In this document: positions 17,836 through 26,392 of the stretch, one piece after another | Layout: each line of letters opens with the position of its first letter | Position numbering within the stretch: position 1 is the first letter of the stretch | Assembly: GCF_005404945.1 (NCBI RefSeq) | Contig: NZ_BJDG01000004.1 | Coordinates: forward strand, 82,546 to 146,545 | Reading direction: 5' to 3' | From: Lactiplantibacillus pingfangensis | GTDB taxonomy: Bacteria > Bacillota > Bacilli > Lactobacillales > Lactobacillaceae | Length of the DNA stretch: 64,000 bases | The notes under the pieces: generated by a model | Seen by the model: only the letters and a program-made list of their open reading frames with translations | Database searches by the model: none | Told to the model about the DNA's origin: nothing | Translations under genes and position numbers: made by a program

Positions 17836-18828
17836 CTAAAAAGTATGCTCAGTTTCCCCACCATTCAGAATAGTCAACACATCATCCAAACTAATATCGA
17901 CCATATTCTTAACAGCAAGGTTCGTGTAGAAGCCGACATGTGGTGTCAAAATCACATTTGGCATTTGTAATAACTGCGCAATCAAACTATCCGTCAAGAC
18001 TTCACCTTGATGATCTTGGTTGAATAATGCCGCTTCGCCTTCAACGGTATCCAAGGCCGCACCTGCAATTTCGCCGGCTTTCAAGGCGGCAACCAAGGCT
18101 TCGGTCACAATGACCGGCCCACGCGAGGCGTTAATAATGAAAGCATCCGACTTCATTAATTTCAAAGCAGGGCCATCAATCAAGGCTTTAGAAGTCTCAT
18201 TCAAGTCTACATGTAACGTCACCACGTCAGCTTGTTTCAACAAGTCTTCCTTAGAATCAACATATGTCAAAACATCCGTCAACTCATCATGATGGACTAG
18301 GTCGTAAGCAATTACTTTAGCGCCTAAGCCGTGAAATAATCTCGCGACGGTCCCACCAATTCGGCCAGCACCGATGACCCCGACCGTTAACGACCGGATT
18401 TCTCGTGCTTGTAAGCCGGCCCACTGGAAGTTTTGCTGACTAATCCGACTGTCAAATAGTTCCAGATTCCGAATCAAGCGCATCGTTTGGGTCACGGCCA
18501 TTTCAGCGACAGAATTGGGCGAGTAGGCTGGCACATTGGTAACCGCGAGTCCGGCAGCCTTGGCCGCTGGAATGTCAATTGTGTCGACACCGGCCGTCCG
18601 ACTGGTAATCTGCTTCAAACCATAGTCTGCCAATTGTTGGTAAACAGCCGGATCATCGCCAATCGCACTCCGTTGTTGAATAACCACCCCATCGTAACCC
18701 TTAGTTAACTCAGCGGTATCTGGATGGAATTCTAAAGCGTTAGTATCGACCTGTACCTTATTTTTGGCGGCCCAATCTTTGATTGCTGCTTCTTCGTCAT
18801 CGCGTACACTGTACATTAAAATTTTCAT
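17836..18828 (-). CDS. D-2-hydroxyacid dehydrogenase (D-lactate/D-hydroxyisocaproate type)
   Basis: 330 residues of the D-isomer-specific 2-hydroxyacid dehydrogenase family. NAD-binding GAGRIGG at about 153-159; catalytic Arg236 (NASRGP), Glu265 (VEGE) and His297 (TPHVGF) match the D-LDH catalytic triad. It reduces 2-keto acids to D-hydroxy acids with NADH. Its ATG overlaps the stop of the aminotransferase gene by one base. That coupling suggests it reduces the keto acids made by transamination (phenylpyruvate, 4-methyl-2-oxopentanoate) rather than being the main lactate dehydrogenase; the exact substrate is open. Confidence 0.88.
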   Translation of the reverse strand: MKILMYSVRDDEEAAIKDWAAKNKVQVDTNALEFHPDTAELTKGYDGVVIQQRSAIGDDPAVYQQLADYGLKQITSRTAGVDTIDIPAAKAAGLAVTNVPAYSPNSVAEMAVTQTMRLIRNLELFDSRISQQNFQWAGLQAREIRSLTVGVIGAGRIGGTVARLFHGLGAKVIAYDLVHHDELTDVLTYVDSKEDLLKQADVVTLHVDLNETSKALIDGPALKLMKSDAFIINASRGPVIVTEALVAALKAGEIAGAALDTVEGEAALFNQDHQGEVLTDSLIAQLLQMPNVILTPHVGFYTNLAVKNMVDISLDDVLTILNGGETEHTF

Positions 18829-20027
18829 TAGTTCGTCTCCGTTTCAGTTTGTTTGCTCGCGACGTAGTCACCAATCCGTTTAACGGCCGTTTCCAAGTTT
18901 GCCATGGAAGCGGCGTAACTAATCCGCACATAGCCTTCACCACCAGGGCCAAATGAGCTCCCTGGAATTAAAGCAACCCGGGCTTCATGAGCTAATTCAC
19001 GGCAGAATGCCATACTATCTTGTGGCAGGCCAGCTGGAATTTTGCTGAATAGGTAGAATGCACCTTCAGGTTTCGCGGACTTGAATCCAAGCTTATTTAA
19101 GGCTTCGTATAAGTAGTCCCGCCGAGCCAAGTATTCTTTCTTCATGACTTGTGCATCATCCATACCGTTGCTCAAGGCTTCCGCCGCCGCTGCTTGCGCG
19201 TTGGCCGTGGTCGTAGTGACAGTGAATTGGTGAATTTTGCCAAGCTGGGCAGTAATTGCTTTAGGGGCACACATGACCCCAATCCGCCACCCGGTCATCG
19301 CGTGCGACTTTGAGACCCCATTCAGCAAAATCGTTTGTTCTGGCAAGTATTGGGCAATTGACACGTGGGCGTCACCATAAGTCAACTCGCTGTAGATCTC
19401 ATCGGATAACACAAAGATTGGTTTGTCAGCTAAAACGTCGGCCAGCGCCTTTAAGTCATCACGCCGGTATGTCACACCGGTTGGATTCGATGGAAAGTTT
19501 AAAACGACCGCTTTGGCCTTGGGATGCGCCGCTAAAGTTTGCGTCAATTGTTCTGGTGACAAGACGAAGTCATTTTCCGACGTATCCATGAACACTGGTA
19601 CCGCACCATTAAGCTTAGCAATCGCAATGTACAATGGGAAAATTGGCGTTGGAATCAAGACTTCATCACCAGGATTCAAAATTGAACTCAACGCGGTGTA
19701 AATCCCACCAGTCGCACCGGCCGTAATAATAACTTCATTTTCAGGATCGTAATGCACATCGTACTTTTTCGCTAAGAAGTTGGCTGCGGCTTGACGCAGT
19801 GCCATGGTCCCATTTGAAGGGGCATAGTGACTTTCGTTATTTTTGATACTCTGAATGGCGGCGTCTTTGACATGTTCCGGCGTATTAAAGTCCGGTTCGC
19901 CTAAGGTTAGCCGGACAATTCCAGGAATATTAGCGATTTCGGCATTAAAAGCAAGAATATCGGATGGTTGAATGGCACTAAGCTGGTTGTTCATGTGTTG
20001 TACTAAAGTTTCAGAATCAATTGACAT
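18828..20027 (-). CDS. araT: PLP-dependent aminotransferase, aromatic type
   Basis: 399 residues, class I/II aminotransferase. The PLP lysine is K240 in VSKSHAMTGWRIG; NFPSNPTG (177-184) and SDEIYSELTY (208-217) are conserved PLP contacts. Lactobacillus members act on aromatic and branched amino acids, giving keto acids or, in reverse, the last step of Phe/Tyr synthesis. The leader peptide upstream, packed with Phe, Tyr and Trp codons, independently points to aromatic amino acids as the regulated substrates. Start ATG has GGGAGGAAA upstream. Followed without gap by the D-hydroxyacid dehydrogenase. Confidence 0.85.
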   Translation of the reverse strand: MSIDSETLVQHMNNQLSAIQPSDILAFNAEIANIPGIVRLTLGEPDFNTPEHVKDAAIQSIKNNESHYAPSNGTMALRQAAANFLAKKYDVHYDPENEVIITAGATGGIYTALSSILNPGDEVLIPTPIFPLYIAIAKLNGAVPVFMDTSENDFVLSPEQLTQTLAAHPKAKAVVLNFPSNPTGVTYRRDDLKALADVLADKPIFVLSDEIYSELTYGDAHVSIAQYLPEQTILLNGVSKSHAMTGWRIGVMCAPKAITAQLGKIHQFTVTTTTANAQAAAAEALSNGMDDAQVMKKEYLARRDYLYEALNKLGFKSAKPEGAFYLFSKIPAGLPQDSMAFCRELAHEARVALIPGSSFGPGGEGYVRISYAASMANLETAVKRIGDYVASKQTETETN

Positions 20028-20102
20028 ATGGGTTTCCTCCCAGAATTTTTTGTTGGTTAGGGGTTTGATCTGTGTCCATGCGTGTTTTCTGTGAAAACAA
20101 AA

Positions 20103-20134
20103 AACACACCCGTCAAAAATTCAAAGGGTGTGTT
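20103..20134 (-). terminator. Leader terminator upstream of araT
   Basis: On the minus strand, arms 20126-20134 (AACACACCC) and 20103-20111 (GGGTGTGTT) make a 9-bp stem followed by a T run. It lies between the leader peptide and the araT start (76 nt before the ATG), so transcription must read through it to express araT. This is the expected place for an attenuator terminator. Confidence 0.8.
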
Positions 20135-20190
20135 GCTTAAAAAATCTTATTTATAGCCGCCCTAGGAATTTTCGAACATCCATGGGCGCC

Positions 20191-20273
20191 ATTGAATCGC
20201 AAAAAGCCTTTGGCAAGCCGCATCGATGCAAACATCGGATTCGTGTTTGCACCTATGCAGCGGGCACAAACAC
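20191..20273 (-). promoter_or_regulatory. Mutually exclusive leader RNA hairpins
   Basis: Hairpin A pairs 20263-20273 with 20243-20253 (11 bp, two G-U); its 5' arm starts on the last base of the leader peptide stop codon. Hairpin B pairs 20245-20261 with 20217-20233 (17 positions, one mismatch, two G-U). A and B share 20245-20253 and cannot coexist. In addition 20191-20200 is an exact complement of 20315-20324 inside the leader peptide coding region. A ribosome at the stop codon would cover the 5' arm of A; one stalled on the aromatic codons would leave it free. Confidence 0.7.
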
Positions 20274-20335
20274 TAGCGAAAATACCAAAAGTAAAAGCTA
20301 GTTGAAGTTTTTGGGCGATTCAATCGTAATGACAT
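20273..20335 (-). CDS. 20-residue aromatic-rich leader peptide (attenuator)
   Basis: ATG 20335 with GAGGAG 8 nt upstream, stop TAG at 20275-20273. Residues 14-19 are Phe-Tyr-Phe-Trp-Tyr-Phe: six aromatic codons in a row, followed by Arg and stop. A downstream terminator and switchable hairpins precede an aromatic-type aminotransferase gene. This is the standard architecture of ribosome-mediated transcription attenuation, in which low charged tRNA-Phe/Tyr/Trp stalls the ribosome in the leader. It does not look like a T-box: the conserved T-box sequence is absent. The peptide is too short for ordinary gene finders. Confidence 0.85.
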   Translation of the reverse strand: MSLRLNRPKTSTSFYFWYFR

Positions 20336-20365
20336 ATCATTAGCTCCTCATCAATTATTAATCTA

Positions 20366-20394
20366 ACTATAACAATCCAAATAATCACTGTCAA
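20366..20394 (-). promoter_or_regulatory. Promoter of the leader-araT-dehydrogenase operon
   Basis: On the minus strand a perfect TTGACA (20389-20394) is separated by 17 nt from TATAGT (20366-20371), a near-consensus housekeeping promoter. The start of transcription would lie about 20-25 nt before the leader peptide start. Confidence 0.85.
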
Positions 20395-20445
20395 CGGTTA
20401 ATTTGATATACTGAAAGTAAATTGCAATTGAAAGGATGATGATCC

Positions 20446-21069
20446 ATGACTTATCAAGCAATTATGTTTGATATTGATGGTACCCTCACCAATAGCCAGC
20501 CAGCTTACGCTAAAGTGATGGGACAAGTTTTAAGTGAATACGACAAATCTTTTACGGCCGCGGACGCCCAAGCAACCTTCCCAATGGCCGCGGAGCAAGC
20601 CATGGCCCATCTAGGAATCGCCGCGACGGACTTCGACCATTTTCAAGCCCGCTATGAAGCAGTGATGGCCGACCATTACCAAGATATTACCCTTTATCCA
20701 GGCATCACAGACTTGTTGCAACAATTACCAGCGTCAGTAAAATTAGGCATTGTGACCTCGCAACGCCGTAACGAAATGGTCAGTGGCATGGCTCAGTATG
20801 ACTTCATGCCCAAGATGGCTGTCACCATTAGCGCCGATGATACGCCCAAACGGAAGCCCGATCCATTGCCATTATTGACGGCAATCGACCGAATTAATGT
20901 TGAACCAAGCAACGCCCTATTTGTTGGCGACTCGCTAAGTGATGAACAAACTGCCGCGGCCGCCAACGTTGATTTTGGTTTGGCCGTTTGGGGAATGGAT
21001 CCTAATGCTGACCATCAGCAGACTGCTTATCGTTTTGAACAACCGTTAGATATTTTAAAGTTGTTTTAA
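20446..21069 (+). CDS. HAD-family hydrolase (phosphoglycolate phosphatase-like)
   Basis: 207 residues, HAD superfamily subfamily IA. Motif I is DIDGTLTN (the Asp nucleophile near residue 9), motif II TSQRR, motif III KRKPDP, motif IV GDSLSDEQTA. The alpha-helical cap lies between motifs I and II. Likely dephosphorylates a small phosphorylated metabolite; substrate unknown. Promoter elements (TATACT at 20407-20412) are divergent from the araT leader promoter. Its 3' end and terminator are partly duplicated at 27485-27582. Confidence 0.88.
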   Translation: MTYQAIMFDIDGTLTNSQPAYAKVMGQVLSEYDKSFTAADAQATFPMAAEQAMAHLGIAATDFDHFQARYEAVMADHYQDITLYPGITDLLQQLPASVKLGIVTSQRRNEMVSGMAQYDFMPKMAVTISADDTPKRKPDPLPLLTAIDRINVEPSNALFVGDSLSDEQTAAAANVDFGLAVWGMDPNADHQQTAYRFEQPLDILKLF

Positions 21070-21071
21070 AC

Positions 21072-21106
21072 AAAAACTCGTTGACGAAACACTGTCAACG
21101 AGTTTT
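21072..21106 (+). terminator. HAD gene terminator and left copy of a 35-bp direct repeat
   Basis: A 13-bp stem (AAAACTCGTTGAC with its complement, GAAACACT loop) 3 nt after the HAD stop. The whole 35 bp is repeated identically at 27548-27582, where HAD-like coding remnants precede it. Confidence 0.85.
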
Positions 21107-21160
21107 CTTGTCTATATGGTCTCATCGCATCATTGATTCCCAATTTTTGAACTCAATAAG

Positions 21161-22429
21161 CTATTCCAAGCCATATTTCTTTTGCCAATGAATCATTAGT
21201 AATCCGGCACCCCAACCAACTAAGACGATACCAGCAAAGCACCACATGGTTGTTTTAATAACTGACGGAACAACCAAACTTGGTGTAACAAAAGCAAATA
21301 ATGCACAACAAATTCGCGAAATACCATTAATGATTCCTTGAATCGACGACCTGATTTCTATTGGAAATGATTCTTGCGTCCAGACCTTATACAAAGCCTC
21401 GCCACTAAAGTTACTCCCAAGGCCATACAAGAAAATAGCTCCCATGATAACCCAAAGGATATTACCGCCCATTGCCATCGCCGCGATGGCAATAAACATG
21501 ACCATTGACCCAATACTAAAGGCCAAGTTACGATATTTACTTCCAGCAATCCAGGCATATAAAGCAACTAATGGTAAACCTAACAATTGCGTGATAATTC
21601 CATAACCGGTTGCTAAACTCTGTGAAGCGTTCGCCTTGACTAACATGAATGTTTGAAATTGCCCCCAAGTATTAGCGAGTAAATTCCAGCCAACATAGAA
21701 CACCAAAATTGCTAAGAAGAATTTAAAAAGTTTGCCACTATTTTCTGAACCAAATAACGCTTTAAAGACTGATTTAGTATTAATCGAACCTTTTTTGGCA
21801 GCTATTTTTGCATATCGCTGTTGACCTTCAACATGAAATTGTTGTAATTTTGATGAAAATGTTCGCCAAGCCCAAGTTCCGATGGCGATGGCTGATAAAA
21901 TTACAAAGACCACTCTTGCTCCCAGTAAACCGCCCATCTTTGAAACAATAAATGAACAGAAATAAGAGATAAAAATACCAACTTGCCAAAATACTTGAGT
22001 AAATGAGACTAATTCTGATGATGTTTTGTTGTCTGGCGCATCATGAGAAACAACCGTTAGCGAAATTGGCAGATCACAACCGGAAGTAATTCCTGCAATA
22101 ACTGCACCAATGAGCAACGTGATAAAATTCGTTGAAAATACACACACCAACGTCCCGATGCCATAAAATAAGTTCGTCCAATTAAAAGTTTTTATCAGCC
22201 CGAAGGATTCTGCAAAACGACCACCGAATAATGACCCAAAAGCAATTGCAAATGTTAAAGCCCCTGAAATTATCCCAACTTGTAAATTGGTCAGACTCAG
22301 TCCCTGTTGCCACACTGGAATAGTTGCCGATAACCCGACAATAATTCCTGATCCTAGCATTGATCCCAATCCGGCCGCCATTGCAACTGGCCGGTACTGC
22401 TGAAAATTTTTAGATTTTGAAGCCATCAT
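21161..22429 (-). CDS. MFS transporter
   Basis: About 422 residues and twelve predicted membrane helices. The loop between helices 2 and 3 carries GSLFGGRFAE, a variant of the MFS GxLaDrxGrk motif, and the family-typical long central loop is seen at about 195-225. The setting beside a GPH symporter and a GH78-like enzyme suggests uptake of a plant-derived glycoside or sugar. I place the start at ATG 22429 (AGGA 10 nt upstream) rather than the GTG at 22435. Base composition is AT-rich compared with neighbouring regions, fitting transfer. Confidence 0.8.
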   Translation of the reverse strand: MMASKSKNFQQYRPVAMAAGLGSMLGSGIIVGLSATIPVWQQGLSLTNLQVGIISGALTFAIAFGSLFGGRFAESFGLIKTFNWTNLFYGIGTLVCVFSTNFITLLIGAVIAGITSGCDLPISLTVVSHDAPDNKTSSELVSFTQVFWQVGIFISYFCSFIVSKMGGLLGARVVFVILSAIAIGTWAWRTFSSKLQQFHVEGQQRYAKIAAKKGSINTKSVFKALFGSENSGKLFKFFLAILVFYVGWNLLANTWGQFQTFMLVKANASQSLATGYGIITQLLGLPLVALYAWIAGSKYRNLAFSIGSMVMFIAIAAMAMGGNILWVIMGAIFLYGLGSNFSGEALYKVWTQESFPIEIRSSIQGIINGISRICCALFAFVTPSLVVPSVIKTTMWCFAGIVLVGWGAGLLMIHWQKKYGLE

Positions 22430-22532
22430 AATCACTCATTCCTATTAATTTTTGACGCATAATCCTATACTTCGCTCAATACGTCTTTAACTAAGCTATG
22501 TCGCGACGCAAATGATTGAATAAATCACATTC

Positions 22533-23906
22533 TTAGGCTTGATATTTAGCTGATTCATCTAGGTCTGCCCGAATTGAGTTATACATTTTATCCAGGCCAT
22601 AAAACATTAGTAAAACAATACAAATAATATCAATTAGTAATGGCAAATAGATAAAGATGAAATTTATCGCCTGCAGGGCTGAGGCAGTCTGAACAGCTTT
22701 GCCACCTACGTAGCCACCAATATTTAAAGCAAAACCTAAAATAATGACACCGATACCAGAACCGATTTTTTCGGAAAAGCTCCCCGCGCTAAAAGTTAGC
22801 CCTTCTGCACGTTTGCCAAACTTCCATTCGCCATAATCAACTGTATCCCCAAACATCGCATAAATTAGGCCAAAAATTGCTGCGGAACCAGTTCCTTTTA
22901 AGACATTACCAGCAATAATCAAGGGTACATTATGACTACCAATTAAAATGACTAAACACCCCAAAGTGTTTAACCCTAATCCGCTCATCACAATCGTCTT
23001 TTTGCTGAATTTTGCAGCCAGCGGGATTAACACCACTGACCCTAGAATCATCGGAATATAGTTTGCGGTTCCTAGGGCACCAACATAGTCCGCACTTCCC
23101 ATAATATATTTTGCAAAATACACGTTGACCCCACCAAGTCCAGCGGTAATAAATGTTAAGATCATGATTACTAGCACGATCCACCAATATTTATTTTTGG
23201 AAACAACTTTAATTTTATCTCGTAATTTTCCAGTATCGGTAACCCTTGATACTGCAACCACCCGTTCTTTAGTATTTCGATAACACAGTAAATATGCCAG
23301 ACTCGCGATAATTCCGTAGATCACAGCTAAGAAAAACCATCCCTGGCGTCCATTACCAAAAAATACTACTAGTGGTAACGTCACAACTGTCAACCCCCAG
23401 CCACCAACACTGCCTAACATATTCCGATAACTGCTCAATTCACTGCGTTCAATTGGGTTCGTTGAAGATAATGAAATCATCGTATTATAGGGAACTGAGA
23501 TTGCAGAAAAAATAAACATGGCAAAAATATAAGTTACAAAAGCGTAAACAGTTTTAAAACCACTGCTAAAATCAGGAACACTGTACATTAATATCAGCGC
23601 AATTCCGAATGGAACGGCTAGGCGTTTAAGCCATGGTCGCGCTTTTTCACGACCATTGTCATCCTGCTCGTCTAAAAACGCGCCCACTCCCAGATCAAAC
23701 AGCCCATCAATGATTTTTGCAACCAATAACAGTGTTCCCACAACTGCCGCCGTAATACCAACCACATCAGTATAATAAAATACCATGTACGTATTCGCAG
23801 TCGTTAACAATAAATTAGCAGCAAAGTTGCCCAGTCCATACGAAACCTTTTCCGGGAGCTTAATATCTTTGCTGTTTGGTTTATTAATCTTAGACGAAAC
23901 GCTCAT
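22533..23906 (-). CDS. GPH-family (MelB-type) glycoside:cation symporter
   Basis: 457 residues with twelve predicted helices. The N-terminus (KVSYGLGNFAANLLLT, then YYTDVVGI) and the conserved DDNGREKARPW loop and PYNTM segment are GPH hallmarks. The transporter would import a (rhamno)glycoside with H+ or Na+. It is separated by 2 nt from the rhamnosidase gene upstream in the same transcript, so substrate and enzyme are probably matched. Confidence 0.88.
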   Translation of the reverse strand: MSVSSKINKPNSKDIKLPEKVSYGLGNFAANLLLTTANTYMVFYYTDVVGITAAVVGTLLLVAKIIDGLFDLGVGAFLDEQDDNGREKARPWLKRLAVPFGIALILMYSVPDFSSGFKTVYAFVTYIFAMFIFSAISVPYNTMISLSSTNPIERSELSSYRNMLGSVGGWGLTVVTLPLVVFFGNGRQGWFFLAVIYGIIASLAYLLCYRNTKERVVAVSRVTDTGKLRDKIKVVSKNKYWWIVLVIMILTFITAGLGGVNVYFAKYIMGSADYVGALGTANYIPMILGSVVLIPLAAKFSKKTIVMSGLGLNTLGCLVILIGSHNVPLIIAGNVLKGTGSAAIFGLIYAMFGDTVDYGEWKFGKRAEGLTFSAGSFSEKIGSGIGVIILGFALNIGGYVGGKAVQTASALQAINFIFIYLPLLIDIICIVLLMFYGLDKMYNSIRADLDESAKYQA

Positions 23907-23908
23907 AA

Positions 23909-26224
23909 TTAACTTTCCTCCAACACCACCGCCACTGGTGCGGTATAGTTCAACACTAGTCGCTCATTCTGAACCTTCCAATCAACATTGACCATGCCCA
24001 CTGGTGTCTTGACTGAGCCCTTCGCCCACTGCAAATATCCTGGTGTTGGTTTGATTGCCACCGTTCGATAACCTGGCTCTGCCGGTGACACTCCAAGAAT
24101 CGTGGTTGGCAACTCATACAAAGCTAATGCGCCCCACGCGTGACACTCACTTCGTTCACCAGCCTCAGCTTCAACACTAGTAGTACAATTTTTGGCAATC
24201 ATCCGCCGCCAAATCTCCCAGTACTGATTGCTTTCAGCATATAAGCCAACTTGTTTTAAAGCTGCAAATAAATAAAATGACATTGCAACCGAACATTGGG
24301 CGTACTCCTGTCGATGGTCAATGGTTCGTTTCAAGTTGCGTTGACCTTGCTCATATGAAAGAACATGCGTCAAAATGCCAAAAACTTGTGCATGCTGACT
24401 ATAGGTTTCCAAGTTGGGACCATCTTGAATCATGCCATTCTTACCCATGCAATATTTCTTAATAGCTATTCTCAGTTTGCTTGCTTGATCGAGATATTTA
24501 TCTGCAAGCTTGTCAAATCCTAAATGTGCAACAATCTTAATTGCTGCTTGTAAACCGTACAAGTACAACAAGCTTTCAAGGGTAACCGGACCTTTTTTCA
24601 CAGCACTTGGCACGCCACTGGTTTGATTCCATTCCACTGCCCAGTCGATGAATGACCAATACCTAGAAATACCATTTAAACCACCCAAGTTATCCAAATA
24701 GCCTTGATCGGTGACATGCCTGTCAAAATAGGCTAAAATCCGTTCAATTGTTGGTAGGTTGTCTTGCAATAATTGATGATCATCAAAATACATCATATGA
24801 TCATAGATCATCCAAATATAATAAATCGAAAATGTTGGGATGATATTTTCTTCAAAACTTGGGGAGGATGCATTTAAGGTTCCATCTGGATTTTGTGAAC
24901 ATTTAAAGTCATCAATCGCTTTTCTGGCCAATCGGTCGTCAGCCGAAATCGCATATGTGTATAAAATCTGTGCCCGCGTGTCCATTAAATATTGTTGTTG
25001 TTCATAGTAAGGACAGTCTTCATAAGTTTCATGCATACACCGCCGCAAAGTCCGTTCACTCAATTGCCAAATGTCTTGCAAACTTGAATCCGATGTCTGA
25101 ACTTGTGTTTGGACTTCAAGTGGATAACCAGTGGACTCATAATTAAATTGTGTCAGGGTCAACGGCTGCTGCCCGGTTTCAATCTTTAATCGAATAAATC
25201 GAAATGTCCGCAACCAAAACGGCACATACATTTCTGGGCTACTAATGGTTCCCATACCGTTAACCGTATAAGTGTCAAAAAAGCCTTCCAAATTACCGTT
25301 TTTGGCATCTTCTCGATCTGCTTTAACATGGATGGTCAAACCATTCACCATTTCAGTTTCGGGCTTCACATAAGCTTCGGATTGTAAAATTTTAATCCGT
25401 GCCTGTTTCCCCTCAACAACTGATAATCGTAAATAGCCCGTTTGTTCAGCATTGGCCGTAATCTCGACAATTGCATGTTGCTTAGCCGGAATCGTTAACG
25501 GCTGGTCATCCAACAAAAATGCATTCCAACTCGTTAAAGTACTGTTAGTTTGAACCAACTGCTTTATGCCACCAAAACGAGCAAGCTTCCGTTTCATAAA
25601 CGGGACTGTCCGAGCCACTAAATTTTTCACTTTCAAGACGTTTGGTATTTCATTTTGTCGATACGATTTTGCTTGTTGCCAGCCAGTTAAATCAGCATCT
25701 GTGTCCAGCCATTTTTGTAAAATCAGTGTGCTACTGCTTTTTTCATAAATTTGTAAGGGAGCAAAGTCATTTGCTTCACTTACAATTTCAAAATGACGAT
25801 TAGTAAATGTAAGCCAGTTAGGATCAGTTTTTAAGTCATAGCGCATCTGTTCAGTCACAACTTTGCCTTGAACATACAGCCCAGGCATTTCGGTTCTCAC
25901 AACACCATAGTTGCCGGCAAGATGAATATCTGGATAACGTAATACTTTTACCCCAATCACATTAAGCCCAACGTGTAAGTAATTACTAATGTCTAATGTA
26001 TCAACATACCATTTTTTCTGATTGCCCTTTAAAGGTCCAACTTCAACTAATTTTCCATTCACATAAAATTTATAGCGCGAGTCTGCGGTCACTTTAATTT
26101 TTGCCAATTCAATGGGACTTGTAATCTCAAGAGAACGCCTAAACAAGACTAACCTTGGGATTTGTTGATCTTTAGCTGTCCAATCCGGTGTCCAGATCCA
26201 ACCTGAAGTATCATTTGCATTCAT
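23909..26224 (-). CDS. Alpha-L-rhamnosidase-like glycoside hydrolase (GH78-type)
   Basis: 771 residues, no signal peptide, so cytoplasmic. An N-terminal jelly-roll region holds the ADSRYKFYVNGKLVEVGP motif typical of bacterial rhamnosidases; an (alpha/alpha)6 barrel carries ETYEDCPYYEQQQYLMDTR (about 395-415), the acidic active-site strand of this clan. The C-terminal region with HAWGALALYELPTTILGV and GYRTVAIKPTP is the conserved C-terminal beta domain. Expected to release rhamnose from imported plant glycosides. Part of the AT-rich island with two transporters; the AraC regulator is divergent. Confidence 0.82.
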   Translation of the reverse strand: MNANDTSGWIWTPDWTAKDQQIPRLVLFRRSLEITSPIELAKIKVTADSRYKFYVNGKLVEVGPLKGNQKKWYVDTLDISNYLHVGLNVIGVKVLRYPDIHLAGNYGVVRTEMPGLYVQGKVVTEQMRYDLKTDPNWLTFTNRHFEIVSEANDFAPLQIYEKSSSTLILQKWLDTDADLTGWQQAKSYRQNEIPNVLKVKNLVARTVPFMKRKLARFGGIKQLVQTNSTLTSWNAFLLDDQPLTIPAKQHAIVEITANAEQTGYLRLSVVEGKQARIKILQSEAYVKPETEMVNGLTIHVKADREDAKNGNLEGFFDTYTVNGMGTISSPEMYVPFWLRTFRFIRLKIETGQQPLTLTQFNYESTGYPLEVQTQVQTSDSSLQDIWQLSERTLRRCMHETYEDCPYYEQQQYLMDTRAQILYTYAISADDRLARKAIDDFKCSQNPDGTLNASSPSFEENIIPTFSIYYIWMIYDHMMYFDDHQLLQDNLPTIERILAYFDRHVTDQGYLDNLGGLNGISRYWSFIDWAVEWNQTSGVPSAVKKGPVTLESLLYLYGLQAAIKIVAHLGFDKLADKYLDQASKLRIAIKKYCMGKNGMIQDGPNLETYSQHAQVFGILTHVLSYEQGQRNLKRTIDHRQEYAQCSVAMSFYLFAALKQVGLYAESNQYWEIWRRMIAKNCTTSVEAEAGERSECHAWGALALYELPTTILGVSPAEPGYRTVAIKPTPGYLQWAKGSVKTPVGMVNVDWKVQNERLVLNYTAPVAVVLEES

Positions 26225-26392
26225 AAACTTTCCTCCTCACGCCAATAATTGTATTCGCTTTCAAAATCGGATACAATGTACGTACTGGTTAGGTTTTATT
26301 GATCTTATATCATATATCAGCGTGTATTTTGCCAATATATTGATAAAATGCAAACACAATTCACCAAAAAATATGTAAAAGAAGTGGTTCAA
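26225..26392. promoter_or_regulatory. Divergent control region of the rhamnoside island
   Basis: AT-rich segment between the divergently transcribed rhamnosidase gene and araC-type regulator. It should hold both promoters and the regulator's site. A GAAAGCGAATACAATTA-like motif appears on the rhamnosidase side, but I cannot define an operator. Confidence 0.35.

Noticed and set aside
17659..17970. Open frame of 103 residues on the plus strand
   Set aside because: Overlaps the end of the dehydrogenase gene and its terminator; no ribosome site.
20140..20340. T-box riboswitch upstream of araT
   Set aside because: The conserved T-box sequence is not found. The AGGGCGG near 20160 is only a faint resemblance, and a leader peptide explains the region better.
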